Positions 52,398-61,620 of a stretch of 64,000 nucleotides of DNA are shown here, piece by piece (the first letter of the stretch is position 1; every line of letters starts with the position of its first letter). The stretch covers positions 1 to 64,000 of the forward strand of contig JAEZRM010000157.1 in the NCBI GenBank assembly GCA_023412805.1, written 5' to 3'. The stretch is from Pseudomonadota bacterium. GTDB taxonomy: Bacteria > Pseudomonadota > Alphaproteobacteria > Rhizobiales > Hyphomicrobiaceae. Made by a program: the position numbers and the translations under genes. The notes beneath the pieces were generated by a model. That model had not been told where the DNA came from. It saw only the letters and a list, made by a program, of their open reading frames with translations, and ran no database searches.

Positions 52398-52724
52398 ATG
52401 ATCTTCGACCACCGTACTTACTACCTCAAGGCCGGAATGGTTCGCGCCCATCTGGCCCAGTATGAGCAGTACGGGCTCAAACCGCAGACGCGCCACCTCG
52501 GCCAACCCTTTCTGTACGCAACCACCGAAGTCGGCGACGTGAACTCCTACGTGCACGTCTGGGCCTACAAAGATCTGGCCGACCGCACCGCGCGCCGCGC
52601 AGCCCTCTGGGCCGATCCCGAATGGCTCGACTACGTGAAGCGTTCGGGCGAACTCGGCGCCCTCCTCAAGCAGGAGAACAAGATCCTGCTACCCGCGCCC
52701 TTCTTCAAGGCATCGGGCGCTTGA
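52398..52724 (+). CDS. NIPSNAP family protein
   Basis: 108 residues. IFDHRTYYLKAGMVRAHLAQ at the start, YVHVWAYKDLADRTARRAAL in the middle and a C-terminal LLKQENKILLPAPF fit the NIPSNAP dimeric alpha-beta barrel. Function in bacteria is unknown. It resembles the divergently transcribed ABM-like protein in fold only. Confidence 0.88.
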   Translation: MIFDHRTYYLKAGMVRAHLAQYEQYGLKPQTRHLGQPFLYATTEVGDVNSYVHVWAYKDLADRTARRAALWADPEWLDYVKRSGELGALLKQENKILLPAPFFKASGA

Positions 52725-52763
52725 GCCGTTGACACCGCACCCGGACATGAGCCTGTTCCCCGC

Positions 52764-53720
52764 ATGACAACGCTTCTGCTGACGCACCCCGTCTTCCTCG
52801 AGCACGATACCGGCCCCGGCCATCCCGAGCGTCCGGATCGGATGCGCGCCATCGACAAGGTGCTCGCGCACGAGATCTTCCAGACTCCGGCGCTCGCGCG
52901 CGAGGAGGCGCCCCTGCGTGACGATGTCGAGGACTGGATCGCGCTCGCGCATCCGCAGAGCTATATCGATGCCATCAAGGAGGCGCGGCCGAAGCCGGGC
53001 GAGGGGCCCGTGCACCTCGACGGCGATACGCTTCTCTCATCGGGATCGTGGGAGGCAGCGCTAAGGGCTGTCGGCGCGGGCCTGCGCGCCGTCGATGCAG
53101 TGCTCGACAAGTCATCCGGCTTTGCCAATGCCTTCTGTCAGGTACGCCCATGCGGCCATCATGCAGAGACCGCCCGCGCAATGGGCTTCTGCATCTTCAA
53201 CAACGTCGCGGTCGCCGCCATGTACGCCCGCAAGAAGCACGGCGCCGAGCGTGTCGCTGTCGTCGATTTCGACGTCCACCACGGCAATGGCACGCAGGAC
53301 ATCTTCTGGAGCGACAAGGATCTCTTCTTCGCCTCGACGCACCAGATGCCGCTCTATCCAGGCACGGGTGCGCTCGGCGAGTCCGGCGTCGGCAATATCT
53401 TCAATGCCCCGCTCCGTCCGGGCGACGGCGGCGAACCGTTCCGCGAAGCAATGGAATCGCGCATACTGCCCGCCTTGCGGAATTTCGGCCCCGATCTGGT
53501 GCTGATCTCCGCAGGGTTCGATGCGCACCGCGATGACCCGCTGGCCAACCTTCAGCTCGTCGAAAGCGACTTTGCCTGGGCGACCGAGGCCCTCGCCGAG
53601 GTGGCCCGTCGCCAGGCTCATGGCCGCGTCGTCTCGATGCTCGAAGGGGGCTACAATCTGACCGGCCTGGCGCGCTCGGTCGCCGTTCACGTCAAGGGCC
53701 TGATGGACGCCGGATCGTAG
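52764..53720 (+). CDS. Histone deacetylase-like amidohydrolase
   Basis: 318 residues, class II HDAC/acetylpolyamine amidohydrolase family. GPGHPERPDRM (about 17-27) is the N-terminal signature, RPCGHHAETARAMGFCIFNN holds the catalytic His pair, VDFDVHHGNGTQ the zinc ligands Asp and His, and LISAGFDAHRDDPL the third ligand. Acetylated polyamines or other small amides are the usual bacterial substrates. It ends 22 bases before xseB and is probably co-transcribed with it. Confidence 0.93.
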   Translation: MTTLLLTHPVFLEHDTGPGHPERPDRMRAIDKVLAHEIFQTPALAREEAPLRDDVEDWIALAHPQSYIDAIKEARPKPGEGPVHLDGDTLLSSGSWEAALRAVGAGLRAVDAVLDKSSGFANAFCQVRPCGHHAETARAMGFCIFNNVAVAAMYARKKHGAERVAVVDFDVHHGNGTQDIFWSDKDLFFASTHQMPLYPGTGALGESGVGNIFNAPLRPGDGGEPFREAMESRILPALRNFGPDLVLISAGFDAHRDDPLANLQLVESDFAWATEALAEVARRQAHGRVVSMLEGGYNLTGLARSVAVHVKGLMDAGS

Positions 53721-53742
53721 CGTCCCGCCCGAGGAGACAATC

Positions 53743-54015
53743 ATGCAGACGACCAAGCCCCAAAGCCGGCACGCCGATATTCGCGAAATGTCGTTCGAGC
53801 GTGCCTTGAAGGAGCTCGAAGCCATCGTCGGACGCCTCGAGCGCGGCGATGTCGAGCTCGAGGAATCCATCAGCATCTATGAGCGCGGCGAAGCGCTGAA
53901 GGAGCATTGCGACCGCCTGCTGAAGCAGGCCGAGGCCAAGGTCGAGAAACTCACTTTCGCGAGCGATGGCACGCCGAAGGGCGCCGCGCCGCTGGATCCC
54001 GACAAGGATACCTGA
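53743..54015 (+). CDS. xseB: Exodeoxyribonuclease VII small subunit
   Basis: 90 residues. MSFERALKELEAIVGRLERG and VELEESISIYERGEALKEHC are the XseB helical-hairpin signature. It binds the XseA large subunit to form the single-strand-specific exonuclease. ATG 53743 follows GAGGAGA. The HDAC-like, xseB and dxs genes lie close together, an order common in Alphaproteobacteria. Confidence 0.95.
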   Translation: MQTTKPQSRHADIREMSFERALKELEAIVGRLERGDVELEESISIYERGEALKEHCDRLLKQAEAKVEKLTFASDGTPKGAAPLDPDKDT

Positions 54016-54346
54016 CGCACGCGGGTGCACACCTGCGTCGCCGCGCGCACGCACGATCTTCAGCTGCATTCCCACCGATCGGATTTGATGCCCGCCGGAC
54101 ACACCGTCCGCGCGCTGAGCGTCGCACGCGCATTCCGGCGGCAGCCTGCTCGGAAAACTCGCGGCAAATGCCCGGGGACAAGCCGCCTAGGCGTACTTGA
54201 TCCCGCTGAATCACGAGAAAATGAGCCCGGCTCGCGGCTGCCGGCGGCATCATCTTGTCCCCGGTGGCGACGGCCGAGGGAACTTATCGAGAAAAGCAGA
54301 CGCTATTGGGAGGGAGCACGGTGAACAGATAACCCGAGAGGTCACC
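54016..54346. other. Intergenic region with inverted repeats
   Basis: 331 bases without a supported gene. CCGGGGACAAG (54172-54182) is perfectly complementary to CTTGTCCCCGG (54254-54264) 71 bases later, and further GC-rich partial pairing (CGGCGGCAGCC with GGCTGCCGGCGG) lies between and beside them. It could fold as a structured RNA or leader. Confidence 0.4.
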
Positions 54347-54718
54347 ATGCGACTCGGACTTGGACTTGCTGTTCTGCTCGCCCTGATGATGCCGGCGCCT
54401 GCCAGCGCCCACGATTGGTACCCGATCGAATGTTGCAGCGGCTACGACTGCGCGCCAGTCGATCAGGCCGAGCTTCAGGAGGGGGATACACTCGTCGTCA
54501 CCTCAAAGCACGGCACAGGCATTGCGCCTGCCTCCATGACCCGACGCGAGTCCAAGGACCATCGGATGCATGTTTGCATGCGCAAGAGCTGGGACCGCCA
54601 GATGCGCGTTATCTGCGTTTTCCTGGCCGGTACATCGCGCCGTCGGCCTCGGCACGTAGCCCTGCGCGGATTGCGACCTTTGGCGTCATCGCCGAGGGAA
54701 GCCATTGGCGTAGGATGA
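54347..54718 (+). CDS. Small exported protein, probably with frameshifted C-terminus
   Basis: 123 residues. Signal peptide about 1-22 (MMPAPASAH), then HDWYPIECCSGYDCAPVDQA, KHGTGIAPASMTRRESKDHR and MHVCMRKSWDRQMRVICVFL with six cysteines. Related Rhizobiales proteins normally end shortly after the ICxFLPP-type motif; here about 33 Arg/Pro-rich residues follow, which looks like reading past a lost stop. ATG 54347 follows GAGAGGT. Function unknown. Confidence 0.75.
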   Translation: MRLGLGLAVLLALMMPAPASAHDWYPIECCSGYDCAPVDQAELQEGDTLVVTSKHGTGIAPASMTRRESKDHRMHVCMRKSWDRQMRVICVFLAGTSRRRPRHVALRGLRPLASSPREAIGVG

Positions 54719-54809
54719 CTTTTTCTTCGTGTGTGGCTCGTGGCTTCTGCTACGCTCCGGAGCGTGATAACGAGGCGCCGAGCGCCCGAGATCGTGAGCT
54801 GGAAATTTC

Positions 54810-56738
54810 ATGTCGAATTCCGAGAGCAAAACGCCCCTTCTCGATCAAGTCCGCACACCCGACGATCTTCGCGGGCTGCTCGAGAAGGATCTGCGCCAGC
54901 TCGCCGATGAGCTGCGGACCGAGACCGTCGACGCGGTTTCTGTAACCGGCGGACATCTCGGGGCCGGACTCGGCGTCGTCGAGCTTACGGTTGCTCTGCA
55001 TTACGTGTTCGACACGCCGCGCGACCGCCTGATCTGGGACGTCGGCCATCAGGCCTACCCCCACAAGATCCTCACCGGCCGGCGCGACCGCATCCGCACA
55101 CTCCGCCAGGGCGGTGGCCTCTCCGGCTTCACCAAGCGCTCCGAGAGCGAATACGATCCGTTCGGCGCCGCGCATTCTTCGACCTCGATCTCGGCCGGTC
55201 TCGGCATGGCGGTGGCCCGCGATCTCGACGGCGCCAAGAACAACGTCGTGTGCGTCATCGGCGATGGCGCCATGAGCGCCGGCATGGCCTACGAGGCCAT
55301 GAACAATGCCGGTGCCCGCAACGAGCGCCTTATCGTCATTCTCAATGACAACGATATGTCCATCGCGCCGCCGGTCGGCGCACTCTCGACCTATCTCGCG
55401 CGCATCACCTCGAGCGGCACGTACCTGCATCTGCGCGAAGCCATGAAGCAGCTCGCCCAGCGGCTGCCCAAGCAGTGGGAGTTGCGCGCCGCCCGCGCCG
55501 AGGAATACACCCGCACCTACTGGACCGGCGGCACGTTTTTCGAGGAGCTCGGCTTCTACTACGTCGGCCCGATCGACGGCCACGATTTGAGCGTTCTACT
55601 CCCGGTGCTGAAGAACGTCCGCGACGCCGAGCAGGGACCGATCCTGGTCCATGTCGTGACCAAGAAGGGCAAGGGCTATCCGCCTGCAGAGGCGTCCGAC
55701 GACAAGTATCACGGCGTCAACAAGTTCAACGTCGTCACCGGCGCCCAGGTGAAGGTCAAGCCGAACGCACCGAGCTATACGAAAGTCTTCGCGGACAGCC
55801 TGATCACGGAAGCGCGCAAGGATCCGAAAATCGTCACGGTTACGGCTGCCATGCCGTCCGGCACAGGCCTCGATCTCTTCGGTCAGGAATTCCCAGAGCG
55901 GACATTCGACGTCGGCATCGCCGAGCAGCACGGCGTCACGTTCGCCGCTGGTCTCGCGACGGAGGGCTACAAACCCTTCTGCGCCATCTACTCGACGTTC
56001 CTGCAGCGCGCCTATGACCAGGTCGTGCACGACGTCGCGATCCAGCGCCTGCCCGTGCGCTTCGCGCTCGATCGCGCCGGCCTCGTCGGTGCCGATGGCC
56101 CGACGCACGCAGGCTCGTTCGATATCGCCTACCTCGGTTGCCTGCCTAATTTCGTGATCATGGCCGCCGCCGACGAAGCCGAGCTTCGCCACATGGTCGC
56201 GACCGCCGTCGCCATCGACGATCGCCCGAGCGCCTTCCGCTATCCGCGTGGCGAGGGCGTCGGCGTCGATCTTCCCGAAGTCGGCGTACCACTCGAGATC
56301 GGCAAGGGCCGCATCATGCGCGAGGGTTCGGCCGTCGCCATTCTCTCGCTCGGCACGCGCCTCGCCGAAAGCCTCAAGGCGGCCGACCAGCTCGCGGCCC
56401 TCGGCCTTTCGACGACCGTCGCCGACGCACGCTTCGCCAAGCCTCTCGACGAGGATCTCGTGCGTCGGCTCGCGCGCAACCACGAAGTTCTGATCACCAT
56501 CGAGGAGGGGTCGATCGGCGGCTTCGCGAGCCAGGTTCTCCAGTTCCTCGCGAGCTCAGGCCTGCTCGACGGCGGTCTCAAAGTGCGCCCGATGATCATG
56601 CCGGACACGTTCATCGAGCACGACAAGCCCGAGCGCATGTACGAGCAGGCCGGCCTCGGCGCTGCCGGCATCGTCGCGACTGTCCTCAACGCTCTCGGCC
56701 GCCCGGTCCAAGCCAACGAAGCTGGCGAGCGGGCCTGA
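54810..56738 (+). CDS. dxs: 1-deoxy-D-xylulose-5-phosphate synthase
   Basis: 642 residues, normal length. GDGAMSAGMAYEAMNNAG (about 151-168) is the thiamine-diphosphate and Mg site, the N-terminal region has SVTGGHLGAGLGVVELTVAL and WDVGHQAYPHKILTGRR, and the second domain has FDVGIAEQHGVTFAAGL. The enzyme condenses pyruvate and glyceraldehyde 3-phosphate at the start of the non-mevalonate isoprenoid pathway. Cytoplasmic. It follows xseB, as often in this class of bacteria. Confidence 0.97.
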   Translation: MSNSESKTPLLDQVRTPDDLRGLLEKDLRQLADELRTETVDAVSVTGGHLGAGLGVVELTVALHYVFDTPRDRLIWDVGHQAYPHKILTGRRDRIRTLRQGGGLSGFTKRSESEYDPFGAAHSSTSISAGLGMAVARDLDGAKNNVVCVIGDGAMSAGMAYEAMNNAGARNERLIVILNDNDMSIAPPVGALSTYLARITSSGTYLHLREAMKQLAQRLPKQWELRAARAEEYTRTYWTGGTFFEELGFYYVGPIDGHDLSVLLPVLKNVRDAEQGPILVHVVTKKGKGYPPAEASDDKYHGVNKFNVVTGAQVKVKPNAPSYTKVFADSLITEARKDPKIVTVTAAMPSGTGLDLFGQEFPERTFDVGIAEQHGVTFAAGLATEGYKPFCAIYSTFLQRAYDQVVHDVAIQRLPVRFALDRAGLVGADGPTHAGSFDIAYLGCLPNFVIMAAADEAELRHMVATAVAIDDRPSAFRYPRGEGVGVDLPEVGVPLEIGKGRIMREGSAVAILSLGTRLAESLKAADQLAALGLSTTVADARFAKPLDEDLVRRLARNHEVLITIEEGSIGGFASQVLQFLASSGLLDGGLKVRPMIMPDTFIEHDKPERMYEQAGLGAAGIVATVLNALGRPVQANEAGERA

Positions 56739-57040
56739 TTGCCCGCACCTTTATCTCTCCACCAGCACGCCCAACGCATCGGTGCGGCTTCGGAAATTTA
56801 TTGATCGGGCGTAGGCGGATATCTTGGCGTCGTGGTTTCCGACTGCCTAATGCAGTTGCTCGAATGCCAGCTACAGCATTCACCCGCGCCTCATATTAAC
56901 GCCGGTAAATCATGGCATTGGAAGCATAATTCCGGCAAATTTGACGCAATTGGCGCTTGAGCAGGAGACGCCGCGCTGGTGGCAACGTCGGGCGTGGAAT
57001 TCGCAGCCGGCGGCGTTCGTCATTCACCTGGAGATGCTGC
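56739..57040. other. Intergenic region, nothing recognised
   Basis: 302 bases between dxs and a small hypothetical gene. No terminator with a T-run and no convincing promoter were seen. The sequence is locally AT-richer than its neighbours around 56880-56940. Confidence 0.35.
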
Positions 57041-57295
57041 ATGTCCGCAGGCATCATGGAAGAACAGCTTCTCGTCGCCCTCGGCACGGACGCGGACCTC
57101 AACGCCGCGGGCTGCGCTGCCGAAGCCGCCAGCCAAATCGGCATCATCGTCCGACGCGGCACGCACTATCGCGGCGCATGGTGTTGGCGACGCGGCACGT
57201 ATGCCTTCACACCCGCTGGCTACAGCGAAGCAACGCACAGCGTCGCCACTATCGACGAAGCTCTGCTCGTCACCCGACAGATCGCGCTGAGGTAA
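57041..57295 (+). CDS. Small hypothetical protein
   Basis: 84 residues: EEQLLVALGTDADLNAAGCA, AASQIGIIVRRGTHYRGAWC, then a Trp/Arg/Tyr-rich middle WRRGTYAFTPAGY and a helical end. ATG 57041 with GGAG supports it. It looks like a soluble single-domain protein. No family recognised. Convergent with the cupin gene, 6 bases apart. Confidence 0.6.
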   Translation: MSAGIMEEQLLVALGTDADLNAAGCAAEAASQIGIIVRRGTHYRGAWCWRRGTYAFTPAGYSEATHSVATIDEALLVTRQIALR

Positions 57296-57301
57296 AGCGC
57301 C

Positions 57302-57733
57302 TCAGGCGTCTCCGCCGCCCGGCGTCCAGCCTTGCGGCGCCATCTCGAAACCACTGAACTCGAATGCCGGGCTGACCGTACAGCCGATCAGCGTCCAGGC
57401 GCCCAGACTGACCGCGCTTTGCCAAACGCCGGCTGGCACAATTACCTGCGGTCGTGCGCCGGAAGCCAGGTCATTGCCAAGCGTCGTCACCTTCACCGCT
57501 TCACCCTCAACCGCCATCGACAATTCGAGCGGCGCGCCGGCATACCAGTGCCAGATCTCGGCGGCATCGACGCGGTGCCAATGCGAGCGCTCGCCGGCTT
57601 GCAGAAGGAAATAGATCGCGGTTCCTGCTCCGCGAGCCCCATCCGCGCCTGCGTGCCGCCATGTCTCGACGTAGTGCCCGCCCTCCGGATGCGGCTTCAT
57701 GCCGAGCGTCGCTATGATCTCTTCAGGTGTCAT
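57302..57733 (-). CDS. DUF985 cupin protein
   Basis: 143 residues. MKPHPEGGHYVETWR is the DUF985 (Cupin_5) signature, with RSHWHRVDAAEIWHWYAGAP supplying the cupin His/Glu set and GAWTLIGCTVSPAFEFSGFE the C-terminal strands. GGAG precedes the ATG. Family members are thought to bind sugar nucleotides or similar ligands. 27 bases downstream of the caspase-like gene on the same strand. Confidence 0.92.
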   Translation of the reverse strand: MTPEEIIATLGMKPHPEGGHYVETWRHAGADGARGAGTAIYFLLQAGERSHWHRVDAAEIWHWYAGAPLELSMAVEGEAVKVTTLGNDLASGARPQVIVPAGVWQSAVSLGAWTLIGCTVSPAFEFSGFEMAPQGWTPGGGDA

Positions 57734-57760
57734 TTTTTCTCCGCGGGCTGCTGGGCGCGG

Positions 57761-59170
57761 TCACCGACATCCGAGCTGCCGCTCTTGGGCCTGCAACGCA
57801 TCGACAGCAGCGCGATTGGCCGGCGACATCGCCGCACGCGCAGCCTGCTGATCGCGGAAGCAGGAGGATGTATCGAAGGCCTGCCGCGCACGCGTCGTGG
57901 TGAAGCAATAGCCATGGCTGTGCCAGATGGCATTGCGGCGGAACCAGAGATCGTCGCAGCTCGTCGCCGCCGCGGGCTGTGATGCGGGTGCCTGCACGCG
58001 CGGCGGCGGCGCCATTGGCATGGCGGCAGGCTGCGGCCGCGGGACAGCCACGGAGCGGCAGCACGCAATCCAGTTGCTGTGCGCCCATCCGCTCATGCCG
58101 TCGATCAGTTCGACACGACGCCAGGCGCCGCGGCTCTCGTGCACCTTCAGCAACGTGTCCGGCCCCATGGTGGCAATGCGCACATCGCTTGGCAGCGGCC
58201 CCGTCCTGAGGGCGAGGAAGTTGTCGCCCTTCGGATCGAGCCCGGTCACGTAGTGGTACTGCTCAAGCACCGCTTGCGGCATCCCGCGCGGGCCGGACGG
58301 AATCATGGGCGCATTCGGCGGCGCATCGGCCGTGCGCCGCGGCGCTGGCGCACCGGTGCCGGCGAAAGCTACCTCATCGACGAGCGACGAGTTCTCCCCG
58401 GGTATCTGTGCCTCTTTCGTCTCCTGTTGACCGGCGGCGCGCACGCGGCGCATGACCGCGTGCACGTCGGCACCCGCAAGCGACATGTTATCGAGGAGCG
58501 CACGCGTGAACGGGCTGTTGCGCCCTCTCCCGTCGAGCGCGACGTTTCCCGGCTGCGTCGAATAGACGATGAACGATCCCACACCGGCATACACGCGCGC
58601 GAGGCCACGGCCCCCGCCCGCCGAGCGTGACTTCTCGCCGCCGACGGCAATACCCTCGGCGAAGGGATTATCGCGGCAGGCATCGAGAATCACGATGCGC
58701 GTGCGTGAAAGCCGCGAGAGATCGGCGAGCAGCGCATTGAGCGGAACGAACTGCCGGCGCACGCCATCCTCGCTCTCGACGCGCGCATCGACCGGCGCGA
58801 GGTAGTTCTCGCCACCCATCTGCAGGGCATGACCGGCGAAGTATACGAGCGAGACGTCATCGGGCTGAAGCTGGCGGGAGAATGCCGCGAAGGCATTCAT
58901 CATCTCGGCGCGCGAGAGATCGAGCTTCAGCGTCACGTCCCAGCCGAGATCGCCGAGCCGCGCCGCCAGATCCTGCGCGTCGCTCCCGGGATTGGGCAGC
59001 ACGGACGTGTACTGGTAGGCCGAATTGCCGACCACGAAGGCGCGCCGCGTGGCGCCCTCGGCCGGCTCGACCGTGCCGGCCGTCAGGGCCAGCGCCGCTG
59101 TCGCCATGAGCAGCGCCAACCGCGCCCGCCAATGCGCCCAGAACGCGCACGTGAAGAAAGAAGCCCCCAT
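57761..59170 (-). CDS. Caspase-like peptidase with SH3 and YARHG domains
   Basis: 469 residues. Signal peptide about 1-38. The C14 caspase fold (about 43-270) has His114 in YFAGHALQ and Cys165 in ILDACRDNPF, the complete dyad. An SH3-like domain (about 330-385; VHESRGAWRRVELIDGMSGW) and a C-terminal YARHG domain (about 405-469; DDLWFRRNAIWHSHGYCF) follow. The combination suggests a periplasmic peptidase tethered to the cell wall. ATG 59170 is preferred because GGAGGG precedes it. Natural substrate unknown. Confidence 0.88.
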   Translation of the reverse strand: MGASFFTCAFWAHWRARLALLMATAALALTAGTVEPAEGATRRAFVVGNSAYQYTSVLPNPGSDAQDLAARLGDLGWDVTLKLDLSRAEMMNAFAAFSRQLQPDDVSLVYFAGHALQMGGENYLAPVDARVESEDGVRRQFVPLNALLADLSRLSRTRIVILDACRDNPFAEGIAVGGEKSRSAGGGRGLARVYAGVGSFIVYSTQPGNVALDGRGRNSPFTRALLDNMSLAGADVHAVMRRVRAAGQQETKEAQIPGENSSLVDEVAFAGTGAPAPRRTADAPPNAPMIPSGPRGMPQAVLEQYHYVTGLDPKGDNFLALRTGPLPSDVRIATMGPDTLLKVHESRGAWRRVELIDGMSGWAHSNWIACCRSVAVPRPQPAAMPMAPPPRVQAPASQPAAATSCDDLWFRRNAIWHSHGYCFTTTRARQAFDTSSCFRDQQAARAAMSPANRAAVDALQAQERQLGCR

Positions 59171-59226
59171 CAAGCCACCCTCCATGAACTCAGGAGGGAA
59201 CCAATAGCCGATAAGGGGCCGCTTTT

Positions 59227-60324
59227 CTATTCGGCCGGAATGGCGACCTCGGGCTCGGCCACCGCAACTGCGGGCTTCGGCACCGGCACCTCGGCGGGTC
59301 CGCCAAACGCGCTCTCGTTGAGGCGCACCCAGTTGTCGAGCTGCGCGACACCGTCCGCAACGCCGATCTCAGGCTTCCAGCCGAGAACGCGCTCGAGCTT
59401 GCGCACGTCGCTGATGTAGACTCGCTGGTCGCCGGGACGCCAATCGTCGAAGCGAAGGGGGATCTTACGGCCCATACGCTGCTCCAGCAGGCCGACCAGA
59501 TCGACGAGCGACAGAAGCTGGCTGGTTCCGCCGCCGATATTGAACGCCTGCCCCTTGATCTTGTCGGGCGACATGATCGCAGCCTCGTAGGCCCGCACGA
59601 GGTCGTCCACATGAAGCACGTCGCGGACCTGCTTGCCGTCGCCATAGATGGTGATCGGGCGGCGCAGACGCGAGGCGATGGTGAACCATGCAACCCAACC
59701 CTGGTCCTCGATGCCGAACTGACGCGTGCCGTAGATGCACGACTGGCGGAACGCGGTCGCGGGGATCCCGTACATCCGCGCATAATCGAGCGTGTACTGA
59801 TCCGCGGCGCCCTTCGAGCAGCCATAGGGCGAGAGGAAATCCAGCGCCTGATCCTCGTCGATGCCGTGCGGGCGATCCACATACGCGTAGCGATTGCCGC
59901 GCAGCTCGTAGCGGGCGCCTTCGATCTTGCCGTAGACCTTGTTCGTGGAGGCAAAGATGAAGACCGCCTCGGGTGAATGCCGGCGCACGGCGTCAAGAAG
60001 ATTGAACGTGCCGAGCGCGTTGATCATGAAATCGGTACGCGGATCGGTGACCGAGGTCGTGACCGCGACCTGCGCCGCGAGATGGATCACGGCATCATAG
60101 CGTCGCTCGGAAAGCACACGCTCGACGGCTGCCCGCTCGCGTATGTCGACCTTCTCGAAATCGAAGGATGTGCCATCGCGCAGCCAGTTGAGGTTCTGGT
60201 CCGTACCGTCGCGCGAAAGATCGTCCAGCACTGTCACGCGCCAGTTGCGCGTTCCGAAGTAACGGGCAGCATTGCAGCCGACGAAGCCGGCTCCCCCTGT
60301 AATCAAAACCCTCTTACCGCGCAT
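59227..60324 (-). CDS. NAD-dependent epimerase (CDP-paratose 2-epimerase-like)
   Basis: 365 residues, extended SDR. GGAGFVG (10-16) binds NAD, FASTNKVYG holds the catalytic Thr/Ser region, and Tyr167/Lys171 form YxxxK in SPYGCSKGAADQY. SCIYGTRQFGIEDQGWVAWF is a strong match to CDP-paratose/tyvelose 2-epimerases. A Pro/Ala/Val-rich tail (PVPKPAVAVAEPEVAIPAE) is an addition. Divergent from the second epimerase; likely supplies a deoxy sugar to the transferases at 61621-64000. Confidence 0.88.
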   Translation of the reverse strand: MRGKRVLITGGAGFVGCNAARYFGTRNWRVTVLDDLSRDGTDQNLNWLRDGTSFDFEKVDIRERAAVERVLSERRYDAVIHLAAQVAVTTSVTDPRTDFMINALGTFNLLDAVRRHSPEAVFIFASTNKVYGKIEGARYELRGNRYAYVDRPHGIDEDQALDFLSPYGCSKGAADQYTLDYARMYGIPATAFRQSCIYGTRQFGIEDQGWVAWFTIASRLRRPITIYGDGKQVRDVLHVDDLVRAYEAAIMSPDKIKGQAFNIGGGTSQLLSLVDLVGLLEQRMGRKIPLRFDDWRPGDQRVYISDVRKLERVLGWKPEIGVADGVAQLDNWVRLNESAFGGPAEVPVPKPAVAVAEPEVAIPAE

Positions 60325-60659
60325 TTCGCCTCCTCGAGGACCATTTCAATCGGACCGGCAGCCCCACCCGAGCCACACGAGCCCGACCTGCTGGCGCAAC
60401 CGCACCTTGAGACGCAGTGCCAGCCACAATGGTTCAGACCCCTGATATTATTGGAGCGAACATGAACAAAAGCCGTGCGCTGCACAATGGCCCTTTGCAC
60501 GGCAGGCTGCCGGTATTGCAGGCCTGCCTCAGGCTATTGTGCAACACCGCTCAGACGGAACATTCGCGCTTGCGCCGCGTTCATGGCCGGTTCATCTGAG
60601 GTTGCGCAGGGAGCATGGTTTGCAAGTCTTGGCTGCGAAGGCAGGGAGCGTCCGTATCA
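60325..60659. promoter_or_regulatory. Divergent regulatory region between two epimerase genes
   Basis: 335 bases without a gene. TGCACAAT (60481-60488) is repeated inverted as ATTGTGCA (60536-60543), with the internal palindromes CGGCAGGCTGCCG and GCAGGCCTGC. This may be an operator array or a leader structure for the plus-strand genes. No confident promoter picked. Confidence 0.4.
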
Positions 60660-61613
60660 ATGAGAATTCTCGTTACAGGGGGAGCGGGCTTCATCGGCTC
60701 CCACCTCACCCGGCGCCTGCTCGCCGACGGCCATGAAGTCTTCGTAATAGATAATGAATACAATGGCTTACGCAGCGCTGTTCCTGCTGGCGCGCATTTC
60801 GTGTTCGGCGACGTCGTCCGGCCGGAAGACCTCGAACCGGTCTTCGAGAAAAAGCTCGACGCGGTATGCCATCTCGCTGGTCAGGTCTCCATCATCCGAG
60901 CCTTCGACAATCCCGTCGGTGATCTGCGGACGAACACCGAGGGCACGGTGAATGTCGTGCAACAGTGCCTGAAGCACCGCGTGCCGCGTCTCATCTATGC
61001 AAGTTCGATGACCGCCTATGGCAATTGCGAACGCGTGCCGACGCCTGAAACCGAGCCCTGCAGCCCGGACGCCTACTACGGGATCACCAAATATGCCGCC
61101 GAGCGGTACGTCCATGCGACGGCCATCCGGCCGGATCTCGACTTCGATTTCCGCGTGACTTCGTTGCGCATGTTCTGCGTCTATGGCCCCGGCCAGGCAC
61201 TCGACAACCCCTACCAGGGCGTGCTCGGCATCTTTACCGGCCGCCTTATTCGCGGCGAGCCGCTGATCATCTTCGGTGATGGCGAGCAGACGCGCGATTT
61301 CATCTATATCGACGATATCGTCGAGGGCTGGGTCACGGCTCTCACCAATGAGAAAGCCGCCGGCGGCATCTTCAATCTCGGCAGCGGGCGCTCGACCACC
61401 ATCAAGGACCTTGCGAACTACGCCGCCGGCGCCTTCGGCCACAAGCCGGGGGAATACGATATCCGCTACGCACCGGCCCGGCCCGGCGAGCAGCGCCGTG
61501 TCCAGGCCGACATCTCCCACGCTCGCGCGACGCTCGGCTGGGCACCACGCACGCAGCTCGCGGACGGTCTTGCCGAAACCGTCCGCCAAGGACGCGCGCT
61601 AACGGGCGGCTGA
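60660..61613 (+). CDS. NAD-dependent epimerase/dehydratase
   Basis: 317 residues, extended SDR of the UDP-glucose 4-epimerase type. GGAGFIG near the N-terminus binds NAD, YASSMTAYGNC holds the active-site Ser, and Tyr140/Lys144 form YxxxK (YYGITKYAAERY). The ATG at 60660 gives the normal N-terminus MRILVTGGAG. Eight bases separate its stop from the next gene. Substrate sugar unknown; it is the head of the plus-strand glycan operon. Confidence 0.9.
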   Translation: MRILVTGGAGFIGSHLTRRLLADGHEVFVIDNEYNGLRSAVPAGAHFVFGDVVRPEDLEPVFEKKLDAVCHLAGQVSIIRAFDNPVGDLRTNTEGTVNVVQQCLKHRVPRLIYASSMTAYGNCERVPTPETEPCSPDAYYGITKYAAERYVHATAIRPDLDFDFRVTSLRMFCVYGPGQALDNPYQGVLGIFTGRLIRGEPLIIFGDGEQTRDFIYIDDIVEGWVTALTNEKAAGGIFNLGSGRSTTIKDLANYAAGAFGHKPGEYDIRYAPARPGEQRRVQADISHARATLGWAPRTQLADGLAETVRQGRALTGG

Positions 61614-61620
61614 GACAAGC

